NCBI GenBank assembly: GCA_030142905.1
Contig: JASJOG010000164.1
Coordinates: 283,501 to 347,500 of the forward strand
From: Heliopora coerulea
Lineage: Eukaryota > Cnidaria > Anthozoa > Scleralcyonacea > Helioporidae
Length of the DNA stretch: 64,000 nucleotides
Direction of reading: 5' to 3'
Shown: piece after piece, positions 43,080-56,021 of the stretch
Layout of the letters: each line of letters opens with the position of its first letter
Position numbering within the stretch: the stretch's first letter is position 1
Made by a program: the position numbers and the translations under genes
Notes under the pieces: model-generated
Told to the model about the DNA's origin: nothing
Databases searched by the model: none
The model's input: only the letters and a program-made list of their open reading frames with translations

Positions 43080-43560
43080 GCCAACGTCTTGCCTCCGAAG
43101 AGCTTCATTTGGTTCCCTCCGAAAAGGTTTATTTCGTAGCCTACGAAGAGGTTTGTTAGGTTGTCTCCGAAGAGGATTTTTTGTCCTCCAAAACCGATCA
43201 TTCTTTTTCATTTCGCTAGGGTAGACGACTTTTGTGGACAGAGTTTAATCTGCTCGAACATGAATTGCTCGCTTCCGGTGTTGTTGTGCCTTACCAGCTT
43301 TGAAGAGCCCTTGAAAACATTTTGAACAACTTAGCACAACACGCGAAAAGTGTAGTAGATGACACAGGCAAACTGACTGGAATTCATGTTAAACTACTTA
43401 CTACATTTGTGTTAAAATATACATTTCCTTCTACGTGTCGTTTCTTGAAACAAGACAGCCTTGTTAACTTTGTTCTTCGGTGTTTTGGATCCCTGACCTT
43501 GGTTTTGATTGGCTCCGAGGGTATTCTATTGTTAACAAACCTGACTTGATATTAGCGGCG
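43080..43560. repeat. Segmental duplication unit 2
   Basis: Five 24-bp minisatellite units (43088-43190) and the downstream block (ACACAGGCAAACTGACTGGA, GGTGTTTTGGATCC, TTGATTGGCTCC) match unit 1. The octapeptide phase on the minus strand is kept (GYEINLFG, GNQMKLFG). Confidence 0.75.
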
Positions 43561-44535
43561 TACATAATTTCTGGAGGGGGGGCCGAGATTTGAAAAATTT
43601 CCGACAAGAGTTAGCCTAAATCGGGTTACCTAAGCAAAAGGCTAACACATTTTTAGTAGTCATTTAGAGTTGAGAATTAGTAACAGCAGTCTAGCCTCGG
43701 CTGTAGTACGCGGACACAGCGGCGCCAACCCATTAGCATTGACTGGCTTCTTTTCAGAACACAAAATGTTACCAGCAATTTTACAGGCTATTTTGATTAT
43801 ACGATTTTCCTACGTTTGTACTACCTCATTTGCAATTGATTGTGCGCTGTACGTTAATTAACGTGTTGTTTCAAAATTAAAACGTTAAAGTTTATTGGAC
43901 GAAACTTTGACGTTGCTGTGGGCGGACTTCACGTTGTTAGGCGCCTGTCAACACGAGCGTGTCAACACGCCGGTCATACATTACATAAGAAAAGCCTGTT
44001 GTAGCATAGCTGTGACTGTACCAGGGTAATGTGTGACTCTGTATGATCGTTATTCGTTGTGACATTAATTTGTCTCAAAAACGCTTAATATTACTTCATG
44101 AACTTGATTGTTGATTACTGAACCTTATACTAGCGTACAGACTTCAATATCCAAGCCTTAGATTAAGCTGACAGAATAAAAAGAAACTATATCGATTGTG
44201 TAGGCCGCACGGATGGCCTACTCATATAGTAGATATAAGTCTAAATTCAACAGTTGGGAATCTTTTGATAACTTATAGTTACCAGAAATATTATCACTTA
44301 CCTTTCGTCTTCAACCAGTCTTCGTAGAATGAAAATTAGTCAAATACTTTTCAAGATATAACCATTTTACTGAGCCAACACTGCATTTCGTCAATTAAAT
44401 CCTTGTTGAGGTGGCTGCGGTTTAGTGGCCGCGAGGACTTTGGCGGAGTAAAGGGTCTAAGGACGGTTTCGAAAAAGTGGACAAAAACTTTAAAGATTCC
44501 GACGGGAGTGACACTTCTGGTCATTCCTTATTCTG
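43561..44535. other. No gene seen
   Basis: Region between duplicated units. A GGAGGGGGGGCCGAGATT word near 43572 looks like a transposon end fragment. No gene. Confidence 0.4.
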
Positions 44536-45185
44536 TGGAAAGGTCCATTTGACAAGTGGTTTTAGATCCTTCAGCTAAAGTATACTGAGAAAAACTGAAA
44601 ACTGTTGTGGAAAAGACGACACTTACCTACGGTAGAGTTAATCTAGTACTGTTGTTAAGATATCTAATTGATTTCCCAGGAGGAAGTTGTAAGTTTAATG
44701 TAACAGCAAAGCCCTGCAAATTGCACAAAATATTTGCCATACCGGCTACAATTGAGAAGAGGTTTGTTAGGTTGTGTCCTAAGAAGATTGTTTGTCCTCT
44801 GAAAACGATCATCCTTTTCCTTTCGCCAGGGTAGGCGACTGTCATTTTGTGGACAAAGTTCAATCTGGTTGAACGCGTGTTGCTCACTTATGATGTTTTT
44901 GTGCCTCAACCGGATAAATCGACCAACAACTTCAAAGAGACTTTAAAAACCTTTTGTACGACTTGGCACAACATGCAAAAGCTGAGGTAGATCACACAGG
45001 CAAACTGACTGCAATTGATGTTAAACTACTTACTAAATTTGTGTTAAAATATACGTTTCCTTCTTCAACCTGTCGATTCTTGATAACCATGTTTACTTCG
45101 TACTTCGGTGTTTTGGACCCTTGACCTTGGTTTTGATTAGCTCCGAAGGTATTCTTTTGGTAACAAATTTAACTTTGTTTAGCTT
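44536..45185. repeat. Segmental duplication unit 3
   Basis: Starts with the GAAAGGTCCATTTGACAAGT segment, keeps only one to two minisatellite units (44755-44800), then the shared CTTTCGCCAGGGTAGGCGAC and downstream block to about 45170. It is followed by a small GCTTAGCTTA repeat. Confidence 0.75.
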
Positions 45186-46109
45186 AGCTAAGCTTAGCTT
45201 AACTGAACTGAACGTAACTTTACATGTATGACTACAATATATTTACTGCATGCACGCAGTAGATATAGCCAGGAAGGCCACAAGATCGTTAGCCATCCAG
45301 TGTGTTCTAAATTCTTCTAAATTCTGTGTTTTTCATTTGTAACCTGTATGACGATATTTCACAGAACTTGCTGAACATTGCTCTTTACATTGACGTATTT
45401 TACTGTTGTTAAATTTTTACAGATAAAGGCTATTATAAAACAAAAGTGCTTTTAGCAAAATCATTATATTACCTCTGGAGATGTTAATCCTATCATAATG
45501 AGCTTCACACTTTCTGTGATCGTCGTGTTCCTTCCCACAAGTTTTTGTGTAAGATTCTATTGACTAACTTCCCTGGTTTGGATATTAAGAAAAAATCAAG
45601 TATGGATTACACATCGGCTTCATCGAGGAAAATCTGAGAGAATATTGCTCTAGTCATGGCTCTGAATAAATAAGAAGATTCTGGCGTTTGTCAGAGTCCT
45701 TGAAATTACAAAAGAGGAAATAAGAGACAGAACTCTTGAGTGAGAACACTTCACTCAATTACAATTGAGTGTTTTCCACCTTAGACATTCACCAAGAAAA
45801 CTTTGAAGTCAGGTGGCATGCAGCACACTTACAACAGTCGATTTAAACACAAGAGTATGTTGGATAGCTTTAGGTAGAAGCATGGAGCTGCTTCAATCCA
45901 CCTTTCCGACCCTGGGTCCCCGAGGGTACCACGTAGCCTCAAAATGCAAATAGACACCAAGTTTTCGGACAAACAACATGGAAGGTTGAAATTCGGACAC
46001 GATTCACACAGGGCTTTATCGTACAATAATGGCAAAAAAATGAGTATGGGGCACTGTAAAAGTTATCCTAGATATCTACAACAACTGCAAAAATGTTTGT
46101 CGTAATCGG
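45186..46109. other. No gene seen
   Basis: No supported gene or repeat beyond a short AGCTTAGCTA run at 45180-45200. Confidence 0.45.
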
Positions 46110-46117
46110 TTGAATAG

Positions 46118-46850
46118 CAGGGGCGGAGATATAGGGGGCAAGGGGGGCTTGAGCCCCCACTTTTAAAGTTGGGGGACAGAGCCCCATTTCTGCTGAAAAA
46201 CCCAAAATTTGTACTTTCATAATTTAATGAATCTTGACATCTGGAGGAAATGTGGCGTAACATGAAGTAGAAAAAATGTCCCCGACTAAAGTGTAATAAT
46301 TGATCAATAAAACTAAAACTGTGGAGAAGCAACTATGGATATGTCCCGAAATGTTCGCGCTAGTATTTACCAGCCATCAGAAAACACGCGTTTTGCGTGG
46401 TTTTCCTCCTAAACAGAAGCTCAATGGCAAAAAAGACAGCGTACTTTGTTCAATATATGGTCTCTACCAGACAAAAAAAGTAAAGAGACAAAAAGGGAAA
46501 AAAAGGAAAAAGAATATGTGGATTTGCATGATGAAAGGATTAAGTACTTTGGACATTTTAATGTTTAAAACGTGCATGTAGTTGTACACTTAAGGCCTCC
46601 GTCACCTTTTTTGTGTAAGTTCCTGTTCTATTTCAAAGCTTTACAATAAGAAAAATTATTGTAAGATACGTAGACATGCGGTTGCATAATTTAAAAATCA
46701 AAAAGGTTTCCTAAAATTTGTGAAAGCCGTACAGCTTTACAATATTTGTTGGAACAATATCCTGCATAGAATCTTCTGTTATTTGCCTTCTCAGCTAAGT
46801 TACTTCCTATAGCCATTAGTCCCCCCACTTTTTGGGGGCTGTCTCCGCCC
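46118..46850. mobile_element. hAT-like non-autonomous element with 8-bp duplication
   Basis: The left end reads CAGGGGCGGAGAT and the right end GTCTCCGCCC, imperfect inverted repeats of hAT type. TTGAATAG flanks both sides (46110-46117 and 46851-46858). Internal frames show no transposase. Near both ends are G- or C-runs (GGGGGGCTTGAGCCCCC). The right terminal repeat seems to have lost its last bases. Confidence 0.65.
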
Positions 46851-46858
46851 TTGAATAG

Positions 46859-47200
46859 TATATCTCTCCAGCGTTTACCTGAGGTCAATATGGCTTCTGG
46901 GTCATGCGAAGCTCGAATATATATTCCTGGGAACATTGAGAAGCTTTTACAGGTAAATAGTAAGGGAAGCTTCGAATGGACTGGCAGTATGGAATGTTTG
47001 AAAGAGTTCTTTAACGAAATCTTAAATACAACCTGGACATCTCCGGGAGGAGGATCCAGGCAATTTGAAAGTAAAGAGGTCACCAGTATCCACTGATATC
47101 CAAACACATCGCTGACAATTAAAGGAAAGAAAAGTAAAATAGTCAATGTTAGAATAGTGTTTTTATATTTTTACAATACTTCATGTAATACGATCATTTT
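46859..47200. other. No gene seen
   Basis: Spacer between the hAT-like element and the LINE; no support for a gene. Confidence 0.35.
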
Positions 47201-47309
47201 TTAAGGGTGCATTATGGGAAGGTTGTCCCTTCCCCTCGTGTTGTTTTTTGTTGAGACGTTATAGCATGTAAATGTAGAGTTTTCTTTAATAAAATAACAT
47301 TGAAAACAA

Positions 47310-48470
47310 ATGGCGTCAACAGTCAAGTCACAGTTACTTAGTTTGATTGAAAAAGAAGCTACAGGTATGTCCGATAATGTTGAAATCACTGACGGCATAG
47401 AAGACAGTAATGTCGAATCAATGATCGAATCCTCAACAATGGTTTCAAAGACGCCAACACATTGAGAGCAGACTGACAACTCTGGATGGTAAATTGAATG
47501 AAAAAATTGACGAACTTACAAACGAGATCAGTGAACTAGAATATAAAAACCATGAGAAGACAAACACTATCGATTTAGTCACCGATTTGAAGAACTAGAA
47601 CGAGAAACTGAAATGTGAGAACAACAAGCTGCACGAAAGAATCAACAATTTACTGTTTGTTTCAAGCGACTTGAATACTAAGTTAAAGGACACCAAATAT
47701 GAAAAAATAAGCCTAATCACCGCTATTAATTAAGTTACTACACGCTGATAGAGAGTTAGACAAAACGACGAAAGAATATTCCGAAGATACCCCATCGATC
47801 ATAGAGATCAATTCATCCAACTATGGATGGCGGCAAACAAAAGGCTTCACGACGAGAAAATAAATATGATGCGTTAAGAGACGAAGGTGAAACCTCTAAG
47901 CTAAAAGCCACAAGCCAAAATCAGATGGGTCTTGAAAACAACGAACATGATATCGAAGGTGCTAAGACTACAGAAAAAAGAAACCTTTCAACGACAGTCA
48001 TTATAGGCGAGTCGATGACCAAAAAGTTGGATGGAAAGAGAATAGAAAGATCAGCTAAATCGAAATATACGAGGATTCATATCGAATCATTCAAAGGAGC
48101 TGACAGCGAAGCAATGACTCATTATGTAAAGCCAAGTTTAAGAAAGCAAATTGACAAGATGATTATTCATGTTGGGACCAACGACTTTACAACTAAATCA
48201 CCAAATGAGATCGTCGACAAAATTGTTGACATTTGTGAGGATATTTCGGTGAATCATCCCAGTGCAGCAATCATTATCTCCGAGATAATTCGAAGAAATG
48301 ACCGAACGGATTTTAACCAAAAGAAACTGAAAGCAAATAACTTACTTTCTATATTCTGTCGACAAAGAAATTGGGGCCTAATCAAACAAAATAATATTGA
48401 TAGCAAACACCTTAACCCCTATGGGCTCCATCAAAACAGAACAGGAACAGCAATCGCCCGTTTAAATATT
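47310..48470 (+). pseudogene. LINE ORF1: coiled coil plus SGNH/GDSL esterase-like domain
   Basis: The ATG at 47310 opens MASTVKSQLLSLIEKEATGM. A frameshift near 47460 leads to a Lys/Glu/Leu-rich coiled coil (NEKIDELTNEISELEYKN), with stops near 47596 and 47729. The frame from 47823 contains the esterase-like blocks: VIIGESMTKKL (block I, Ser in GES in place of GDS), HVGTNDF (block III) and a late GLHQNRTG (His block). ORF1 esterases are known in CR1 elements and are thought to help bind RNA or membranes. Confidence 0.75.
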
Positions 48471-49180
48471 AGAAGCTTGATCAAGCATATCGATGAATTA
48501 AGAATATATTTAACTTACAAACCTTTTGACGTAATTAGCATTAACGAAACAATGCTAGACAGCTCTGTGTGAGACAATGAAATTTCAATAAACGGTTATG
48601 ATATTGTTCGTAAAGACAGAAATAGGCATGGTGGTAGTGTTTTGTTACACGTCGGCAATACAATAAATTATAAAATTAGAAATGACTTGGCAACTGACGG
48701 ACTTGAATCTATCACAGCTGAGGTCGCCAAACCAAAAGCCACACCGCTTCTGATGAATACTTGGTACCGACCGCCCAATGCCTCAATGGATTTATTCGAC
48801 GAATATGAACATTGTATTCAAAAATGGATATGGAAAGCAAAGAAATAATTTGCATTGGCGATTTCAATTGTGACTGGACGTTTTCAAATACCATGTCCTA
48901 CAGCCGTAAACTCCTAAGGCTTACTAAACTATATCAATAAGAACAAATTATCAACGGACCAACACGAGTTACTGAGAATGCAAGGAGTATTATTGACTTA
49001 ATTTTCACAAATAAACCCGAGCTGGTTGTAAAATCTGGAGTAGAACGCGTAGGAATAAGTGATAATAGTCTCGTTTACATAAGTCGAAAAATATCAATCC
49101 CAAATAGGCGACCTTGAATAATAAAAACAAGAATTTATAAGAATTTTGACACCACAAATTTTCAAAAAGATTTAATGAAG
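48455..49180 (+). pseudogene. LINE AP endonuclease domain
   Basis: In frame with the end of ORF1 the sequence continues LNIRSLIKHIDELRIYLTYK and PFDVISINETMLDSSV, the start of an apurinic-type endonuclease. After a TGA near 48570 come GYDIVRKDRNRHGGSVLLHV and TWYRPPNAS; after a frameshift near 48845 follow ICIGDFNCDW and SIIDLIFTNKP, then SDNSLVY in place of the catalytic SDH. The fusion with ORF1 suggests a small deletion removed the ORF1 stop and ORF2 start. Confidence 0.75.
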
Positions 49181-51260
49181 ACATTTAACTCACGAAAAAT
49201 ACCATTAGACGATCCTAATGTTCTATGGAATGAATGGAAAAACAAGTTTCTGCTCGTTTGTGATAGACATGCCTCTCCTACTACAAGGAAATTCAGAAGC
49301 GAATATACACCTTGGCTAAGTGATAATATCATAAAATTAATGCGCAACAGAGACTACCCTAAAAAGAAAGCATTTCAAACAAATTTAGCTGGTCTGCATC
49401 AAGCTTATAAAAGGTTAAGAAACAATGTCAATAAAACAATCAAAAAAACAAAAACAATCAAGTTTCCAACAGTCCTAAGGAAACATGGAAAACAGTCAAC
49501 AAACTATTAAACAAAAAACCCAATAACACAAACATTGCTGAGCTCAATATCAATGGGAAATCTATTACTGACGTTCGAGAAATCTCATGTATTCTGACTA
49601 ATTACTTTTCAAATATTGGAATAAACGTAGTAAATGAACTTAATAACAAGATTGATAATAAAATTTCGCCCCCAGAGGACAATATAAAATTGAGAAATAC
49701 GTATTTTAAATTTAGTGAAATCACTGAAGAAAATGTCTACAGAACGATAACAAGCACAAAGACCTCAAAATGTGCCGGACAAGATAAAATTGCACCGAAA
49801 TTGATAAAGTTAGGTGTCAAAATCATCAATAAATCATTGACAGAATTTTTTAATAAGCCATTATCCTCTGGCATCTTTCCGGATGATTTTAAAATTGCAC
49901 TTCTTTCCCCTATTTATAAAACAGGAAACAAAAGTGGTTGTAGTATATTTTAGACCAATCTCTGTATTACCAGTAATATCTAAGGTGTTTGAAAAGATAG
50001 TGTTTCAGCAACTATATTAATACCTAGAAGAGTACAACATTCTTTCTACACAACAATCTGGTTTTAGATAAAAACATTCTATCCAAACATCTCTCTTGAG
50101 GGTAACAAATAATTGGTACCTCAATATGGATAAGGAGTTATTAAACGGAGTTATTTTTCTTGATCTAAAAAAAGATTTTGACTGTGTTGACCATGATATA
50201 CTAATTAAAAAACTGTATAAATATGGTGTTCAGGAAACAGCACTAGACTGGTTTACGTCCTGTCTTACTTGTAGAATACAAATTTGCAAAGTACACGAAT
50301 ATCTATCTGACGAACAAGTAGTCAAGGGTGGTGTACCACAGGGATCCATTTCAGGCCCCCTACTTTTTTTGATTTATATAAATGATCTAGCTGACTATGT
50401 AGACGATGCAACAACAAGCATGTATGCTGATGATACAAATTTGACTGCATGTAGTTTCTCTGTTGAGGAATTAGAAACAAATTTAAACAGAAATCTAGAT
50501 AAAATTCATCAGTGGTTAATCAGTAACAAATTAACCCTTAGTGAAGATAAGTCAGAATATAAGATCATTGGATCGAGGCAAAGATTAAGCACTATAAACT
50601 CTGACCCACAAGTGAAATTAGAAAATCATAATATTAAAGTTTTAAACGATGCAAAGCATTAGGAGTCATCATTGATGAGAAATCGTCATGGAACGACCAA
50701 ATTGAAAATACTGTTTCTGAGGTGTCTGAAGGGTTCGGAATTCTGCGTAGGCTAAGATCATTCATTCCAAATCAAACACTAATATCGATTTACAAATCCT
50801 TGGTTCTACCACAATTTTACTACTGTAGTTTATTATGGGAAAACTGTAGTGTTCAATTACTTGAAAAACTACAAAAAATGCAAAGCAGAGCAGCCAGAAT
50901 TATTACAGGTCAAGGTTACGAAACCAGGTCTGGTGTAATACAAAGAAACTTGCAACGGCAACCACTGCATGAGAAGGCATGAGCAAACACTACAAAAAGT
51001 AATATTTATGTATAAAATAAAAAAATGACCTCATAGTAAAATCCATGGCCAATCTGCTTACTATTTCAAATAATGGTAATTACAATCTTCGAAGCAACAA
51101 CTATAACTTTTTTCTCAGTAAACTAAATACAGACTTATTAAAGAAAAGTGTTAGTTACTCAGGAGTGATGTCCTGGAATAAGTTAACCAATGACTACAAA
51201 AAAAATCCAATGAAGTTATTCTTGAAAGATTCAAATTTATGCTTAGGGATGAAAGTTTAA
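49160..51260 (+). pseudogene. LINE reverse transcriptase and C-terminal domain
   Basis: Fingers: KTSKCAGQDKIAPKLIK and FKIALLSPIYKTGNKSG, then a frameshift near 49940 and FRPISVLPVISKVFEKIV. Palm: VIFLDLKKDFDCVDHDIL (first Asp present; the usual KKAFD is KKDFD), GGVPQGSISGPLLFLIYIND and catalytic YADDT at about 50430. Thumb: LDKIHQWLISNKLTLSEDKS. After a frameshift near 50655 come ILRRLRSFIPNQTLISIYKS and RAARIITG, and at 51045-51260 the SVSYSGVMSWNKL tail, the same block as in the LINE end at 40034-40318. Confidence 0.85.
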
Positions 51261-51445
51261 AATAAGTAAGATACTCTCTTATTAATTTTCATCAAAATAA
51301 TTCATGCATTAGGATAGGTAATTGTGCTAGTAATTTGTATCCCTTGTAATTTTTGTAGTAATTTATAAAATAGGTAGATAACGGCCCAATGAGGAACAGT
51401 TACCTAGGAGTGCTGATGGGTTACCGTTGCAAAATATTTCAAATA

Positions 51446-53518
51446 ATAATAATAATATAAAATAATCATACAAATCAAACAGTAAACAATGGATTAAATT
51501 ACTCTCACAAAGATCAGATGCAGAAAGAAGGCCTTAAATTTCCATGTCATGAATGATCAATTTGTGGTTGAGCGCTGTCTTCCATTTCAAAGTTGGGTTC
51601 AATGTGTAGCTTCATCTTCTCAGCAGTACTGGTGATTTTGATCAAAACAGGCTTTAAGTAGCCGCTTACGGCTTAAACCCTCGCTTGCGAAGGAAGTTTT
51701 TTAGCGCAGCCACCCACCACCGTCGTATCTTTGAAGGTTTTCTTTCAAGAAGCATTTGTAGCCATCCGTAACTCAGTTGGACAGTTTCTCAACTTGTGTT
51801 CCAGCCGCTTATTTAAAAAAACGTAGCTACCTTGCCGTATGAATATTTGCCAACGCTACTAATCGCTACTGTAACTTTAGTCACTTGTCGAGTTGTTTGT
51901 CCAAGATATTCGATCATGACCCACGTGCAACCCCCCGGGGGCCCAACGTCGGAAAGGTGAGTTTGACTTTTAACATAACAACTCGCAATATTGTTTGTTT
52001 GCGAGACAAGCAATATTGTTGAATAACCTATTGCGATGTAGCAATCACTTCGTTATTATTATTCAATGTTCATGTTGGTAATGTTGTAGGTCAAAAGTTG
52101 ATGTTTGTGAACTGCAATGTTGCAACTTGCGAATTCTGCCCGTCAACAAAGAGTTTAGGATATTGGATGTTTGGTTCTTCCAAGTTAAAGATTGGCGTTT
52201 GTTTACTGTAATGTTGCGATGTGTGAAATCAGTTATTGATGTGAAAAGACAGATCGATGTTTGATGCCGTGCTGTTGAAAAGTTGTAGACTAGTCTTAAA
52301 GGTTGATGAAAGAAGTTACACGTTGAGTGACAACTTTCATTTTTTGAGGATATTTAGATGAACACCATATAGATGAACGTCCTAAAGCAGTTTCTCATCT
52401 TCGATTGGTAAAAGATTTCGTAAACCTGGTTCACAGAAAATGGTGTTAAATAACGAACGTTGCTTGAACATTGGTTTAAATGTATAACATTTTCAAACAA
52501 ACTGTGCCAGCATGGGGAGCTTTCAATGCAGGAACAAATTCATTGAATCTCACCATCACGACACTAGGCATACTCCCTATTTTTCAGGCACCAGCTGGTG
52601 ACAATAATACTATGAAAATGGTCGTTAACCATTTCATCACTTTAACTGACAGACTTACATACTGACAGACTGACCATACACTGAGATAGCATTAGACCAA
52701 CCTTTGTACTGTTGAGGTCAGGGAAGGAAGTTATCTGCGTAAGCAAAATCACAAGAAGTATAAGAATGGTGTTTTGGTGATGGAACCCTGGCATAAATCA
52801 TTCGTCTTCCTAAAAAGAGTAAGACGACACATGGAGAATGCAGGACTTGCATAGGTTTAGGATCTTTGCACTATAACAGCACTGATGCAATGATGGGAAC
52901 AAAAGCATAATTATAGAGGTGTGGCTGCTCACATTTCGTATATAAAACATTGAGTCGAACCTGCTAGTTAGTTTAGAGCTAATCTATGGCGTAGGCAGGG
53001 AGGGGCAGCGGGCAGCTGTCTCCCCCACCTTAATTTTCACCCACATCCATGACTTGTCTATGAAGTAATCTTGTCCGTCGTAGATTCAGTTTGGGTTTCT
53101 AAAAGCAGAATGAAAAGTCATTAAATAAGTTCCGGGTTTTTAAATTATGTGTATGAATAGCGTTCAATAGGAGGAGTCTTGTTCCAACCGACAAAATTTA
53201 TATATTTCATGGATGCCGACAAACTCAATCGGTCGTCAGGAAAAAGTGGTGGTGGCGTTGATAGCTGAACTAAAGGGCAATATTTTGATATGTGTCATAC
53301 CTCACGTGATGTGGTGCACATTTACCTTTAATCAATCGTTTTCGAAATTAAATATCAGTCAAAGTTGGTTATGTTAAAATTCTTCATTCTTTTATCAAAT
53401 TTCACTGACAGTGCACTTTTCCCGTAAAGGAAATGCTCTTGTTGCTCTTTCCTTTATCATATTTGTATTCTTATACGTTTAAAAACGAGACAGCCATTAC
53501 TGTGCTCTCTGATAGTAC
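51446..53518. other. No gene; box A-like word
   Basis: CCATCCGTAACTCAGTTGG (51762-51780) resembles a tRNA box A without a cloverleaf. At 52985-53035 a GCAGGGAGGGGCAGCGGGCA segment resembles a transposon end. No gene is supported in this 2-kb stretch. Confidence 0.45.
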
Positions 53519-53520
53519 TA

Positions 53521-54147
53521 CACTGGCGGTCAAAATGAAGTGCCCACTTATGGTGCAGATAGTAACCTGGTTTGCGGCCGTTGGGACCAGCCTTTCTTAG
53601 TCTTTGTCGGATAGTGGAAGTAGACACTCTCACCATGTTCAATTTGCATCTCTGCTTAATTTACCTGTGCAGTCTTAGAGCGATTGGACATGCTTTTCTC
53701 ACCATAATTCCGTCCTTTCTCTTCGGAGTTTTCATATTTTTTTTGTCCAGGAATCTTCAAATCTTTAACACTTGCAGTAAGTCTCGGCTTCTTCGAAATG
53801 TTGCTGACACTTTGACTACAGCCCACTTGATCAGCAGTCTCCCGTTATGAGTAACTTCCCCTCTATTTTCAAGGCTGATCCTTGGCCTTAGACCCATGAT
53901 TTTGCATGTTGCTTGAAATTCTTGTTTTACCAACAATTAAAAGTAATCTCCTGGGGAACCAAGAACACATCTTGACTTTCCCCATAAAACATTCCTTAAA
54001 ATGACTGGAACTCAATCAAAAGTTGTGGGAGACACGTTAAAATTATCTGAAATTGAATGTTTTGCCATAGGAGTGAGCAAAAACCATTGCTGCAACCTTT
54101 CATTACCCAAGAAATGGAGCTTGAGCAGTTCTTTTTGACCGCCAGTG
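53521..54147 (-). mobile_element. Tc1-like element, internally deleted
   Basis: Terminal repeats CACTGGCGGTCAAAA and their complement bound 627 bp, with TA on both sides (53519-53520, 54148-54149), the target of Tc1/mariner elements. On the minus strand about 53700-53540 encodes the DNA-binding part of a transposase (VRVSTSTIRQRLRKAGPNGR) interrupted by stops. The DDE catalytic domain is absent. Confidence 0.85.
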
Positions 54148-54149
54148 TA

Positions 54150-54900
54150 GTTTTCAGTCAATACTTTTTGACTCTAATTACTAGGATATTCTTAAAAAAG
54201 GCTTTCTCCAAACACTTCTGCGATTCCCAAATTTAGGTTCAAAGAATCGTCATTAACGTAAGCTACTATTATAAGACCAAAGCTGCTTTTGAGATGATAA
54301 CCAGTAGTGTTCGGATATTATCTGTCCTTGTTGACGGCATGATAGAACTTCAATGTTAGACAATTCTGTTTGTAATTTTCGACTTAAATTCTGAGCTTCA
54401 TCAAATATTTTGCGAAGTATTGTGAATTCTGCAAAGTCATGATCGTCTTTAATGTAAACATATGTGGACATTCGAGTGAAGTTGATTATGTTCTTCTGTA
54501 AAGATGAAATTCGAATTGGTCCGTAGTTGATAATGCTCAGTAGGTTAGATAATACTCTACCTACTCTTGTCAGTTTCTACAAAAAATGCTCATTATTTTA
54601 GCATATTTCCCAGCATTTTCTTGTTTCTTTTCTTTGATCTTTTTCTGTTTATTTTAAAATTTCTGCTTTTGTTTCTTTTTTGTTTTTTCAAATAATGCTT
54701 TGGTAACTTCATTGTTCTCCCTCTAGTCTTACTTTTAGTAATAGTATGGGATAGGATAGTTTTAATGTAATAATACTAATATAATATAATAATATTGATA
54801 AAACCGCAAATCCGGAGAACCGCTTTCAAAAAGTCTCATAAAATGCCTGGACTACACATTCCACATGTCTTGATTACAATTCCACTATATATATATTTAA

Positions 54901-54932
<32 letters not shown>
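54150..54932. other. No gene; PLE-end fragment
   Basis: At 54797-54850 the stretch AAATCCGGAGAACCGC matches the terminus of the PLE at 59.3-60.9 kb. A minus-strand frame of 72 residues at 54253-54471 has no family I recognise. A (TA)n run lies at 54905-54932. Confidence 0.45.
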
Positions 54933-54935
<3 letters not shown>

Positions 54936-55990
54936 GAATTCCGATTTTTCGAACCCCCGATATTTCGAAACTCCCGATTCTTCGGACCAAAAGTTGTTTC
55001 GCTTGGATTTGCTTAGGTTTGACAATATAATTTTGCCGCCGATTTTTCGAACCCTCGATATTTCGAAACTCTCGATATTTCAAACTAATTCCTTGCTTCA
55101 TTGCAAACATTTAGGCTCAATTTTTTCGAACTTTGAAAATTTACGAACCAAAAATACCGGTTTTAGCCACATGCACTTCTGGATGCAAGTAACAAACTCC
55201 GAGAAACGTGTAATCACACATTTTATACTAAAAAGCAAGTGACAAGTCTGTCATTCAAATCCGATAGATGTGTGGACGGCAAGCACAGTAAGATTCTTTT
55301 AACAGACATGGCTGCTGCAAATGCAGCAGGCGACAAACTGCCTATGTTTGTCATTGGAAATCGGCAAGGCTTCGATACTTCTCTGGGGTACGGAACTTTC
55401 CATGCAGCTACAGAGCGCAAAAGAAGAGCTGGATGGATAGTGTCCTGTTTGTGGAGTGGATTAGAGAACTTGACTGCACATTTGAACGAGAAGGCAGAAA
55501 AGTTGTATTTATTGTGGATAACTGTCCAGCCCACCCTCATGTAACGGGCCTTAAGTCTATTAACTTAGTGTTCCTGCCACCTAGTACCACATCAAAAACG
55601 CAGCCTCTGGACCAGGATGCAATAAGAGCTGTTAAAGCACATTACAAATCTAAGTTAGTGAAACTGTACACTTCTGCGATTGACAGAAATAGGCCACTAC
55701 TACAAATCAATATTCTTGTAGCCGTGTATATGTTTGTTAGGGCATGGAACAAAGTATCGACAAGCACTATTCAAAACTGCTTTAGAGCAGCTGGGATATC
55801 TCAGCATTCACAAGAATGCACCGTAACCTAACATGAAAATCCATTCAGGATGTTAGCTGAAGAAATTGGTAATTTACGGGAATGAGCCCCTGAGGTTGCA
55901 CCAGAGAATGTAACTGCTGACATTGTCGTCGAATGCGACAATGATGCTGCCACATTTGATGCTGCGCCACTCACTGATGAGGACATACGT
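54933..55990 (+). pseudogene. pogo/Tigger (CENPB-type DDE) transposase relic
   Basis: The start has repeated CGATATTTCGAAAC and GATTTTTCGAACCC motifs typical of a Tigger end. The catalytic region is spread over two frames: AAANAAGDKLPMFVIGN, then (55433-55831) WIRELDCTFE, VVFIVDNCPAHPH and FLPPSTTSKTQPLDQDAI with the second and third catalytic Asp, and a final STSTIQNCFRAAGI helix. The first catalytic Asp and the HTH domains are missing or decayed. Confidence 0.8.
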
Positions 55991-56021
55991 ACGTACTACA
56001 TACTCATTTTCTTTCAGAGTA

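Larger units (their letters stand above)
47290..51445 (+). mobile_element. CR1/L2-like LINE, nearly full length, inactivated
   Basis: Order on the plus strand: ORF1 with coiled coil and SGNH esterase-like domain, AP endonuclease, reverse transcriptase, C-terminal domain, then a 3' untranslated part ending in (AAT)n at about 51440. Size of about 4.2 kb fits the CR1/L2 group of the Jockey superfamily. At least six stops or frameshifts inactivate it. Confidence 0.85.

Noticed and set aside
46691..47146. 151-residue minus-strand frame
   Set aside because: It crosses the boundary of the hAT-like element and has no recognisable motif.
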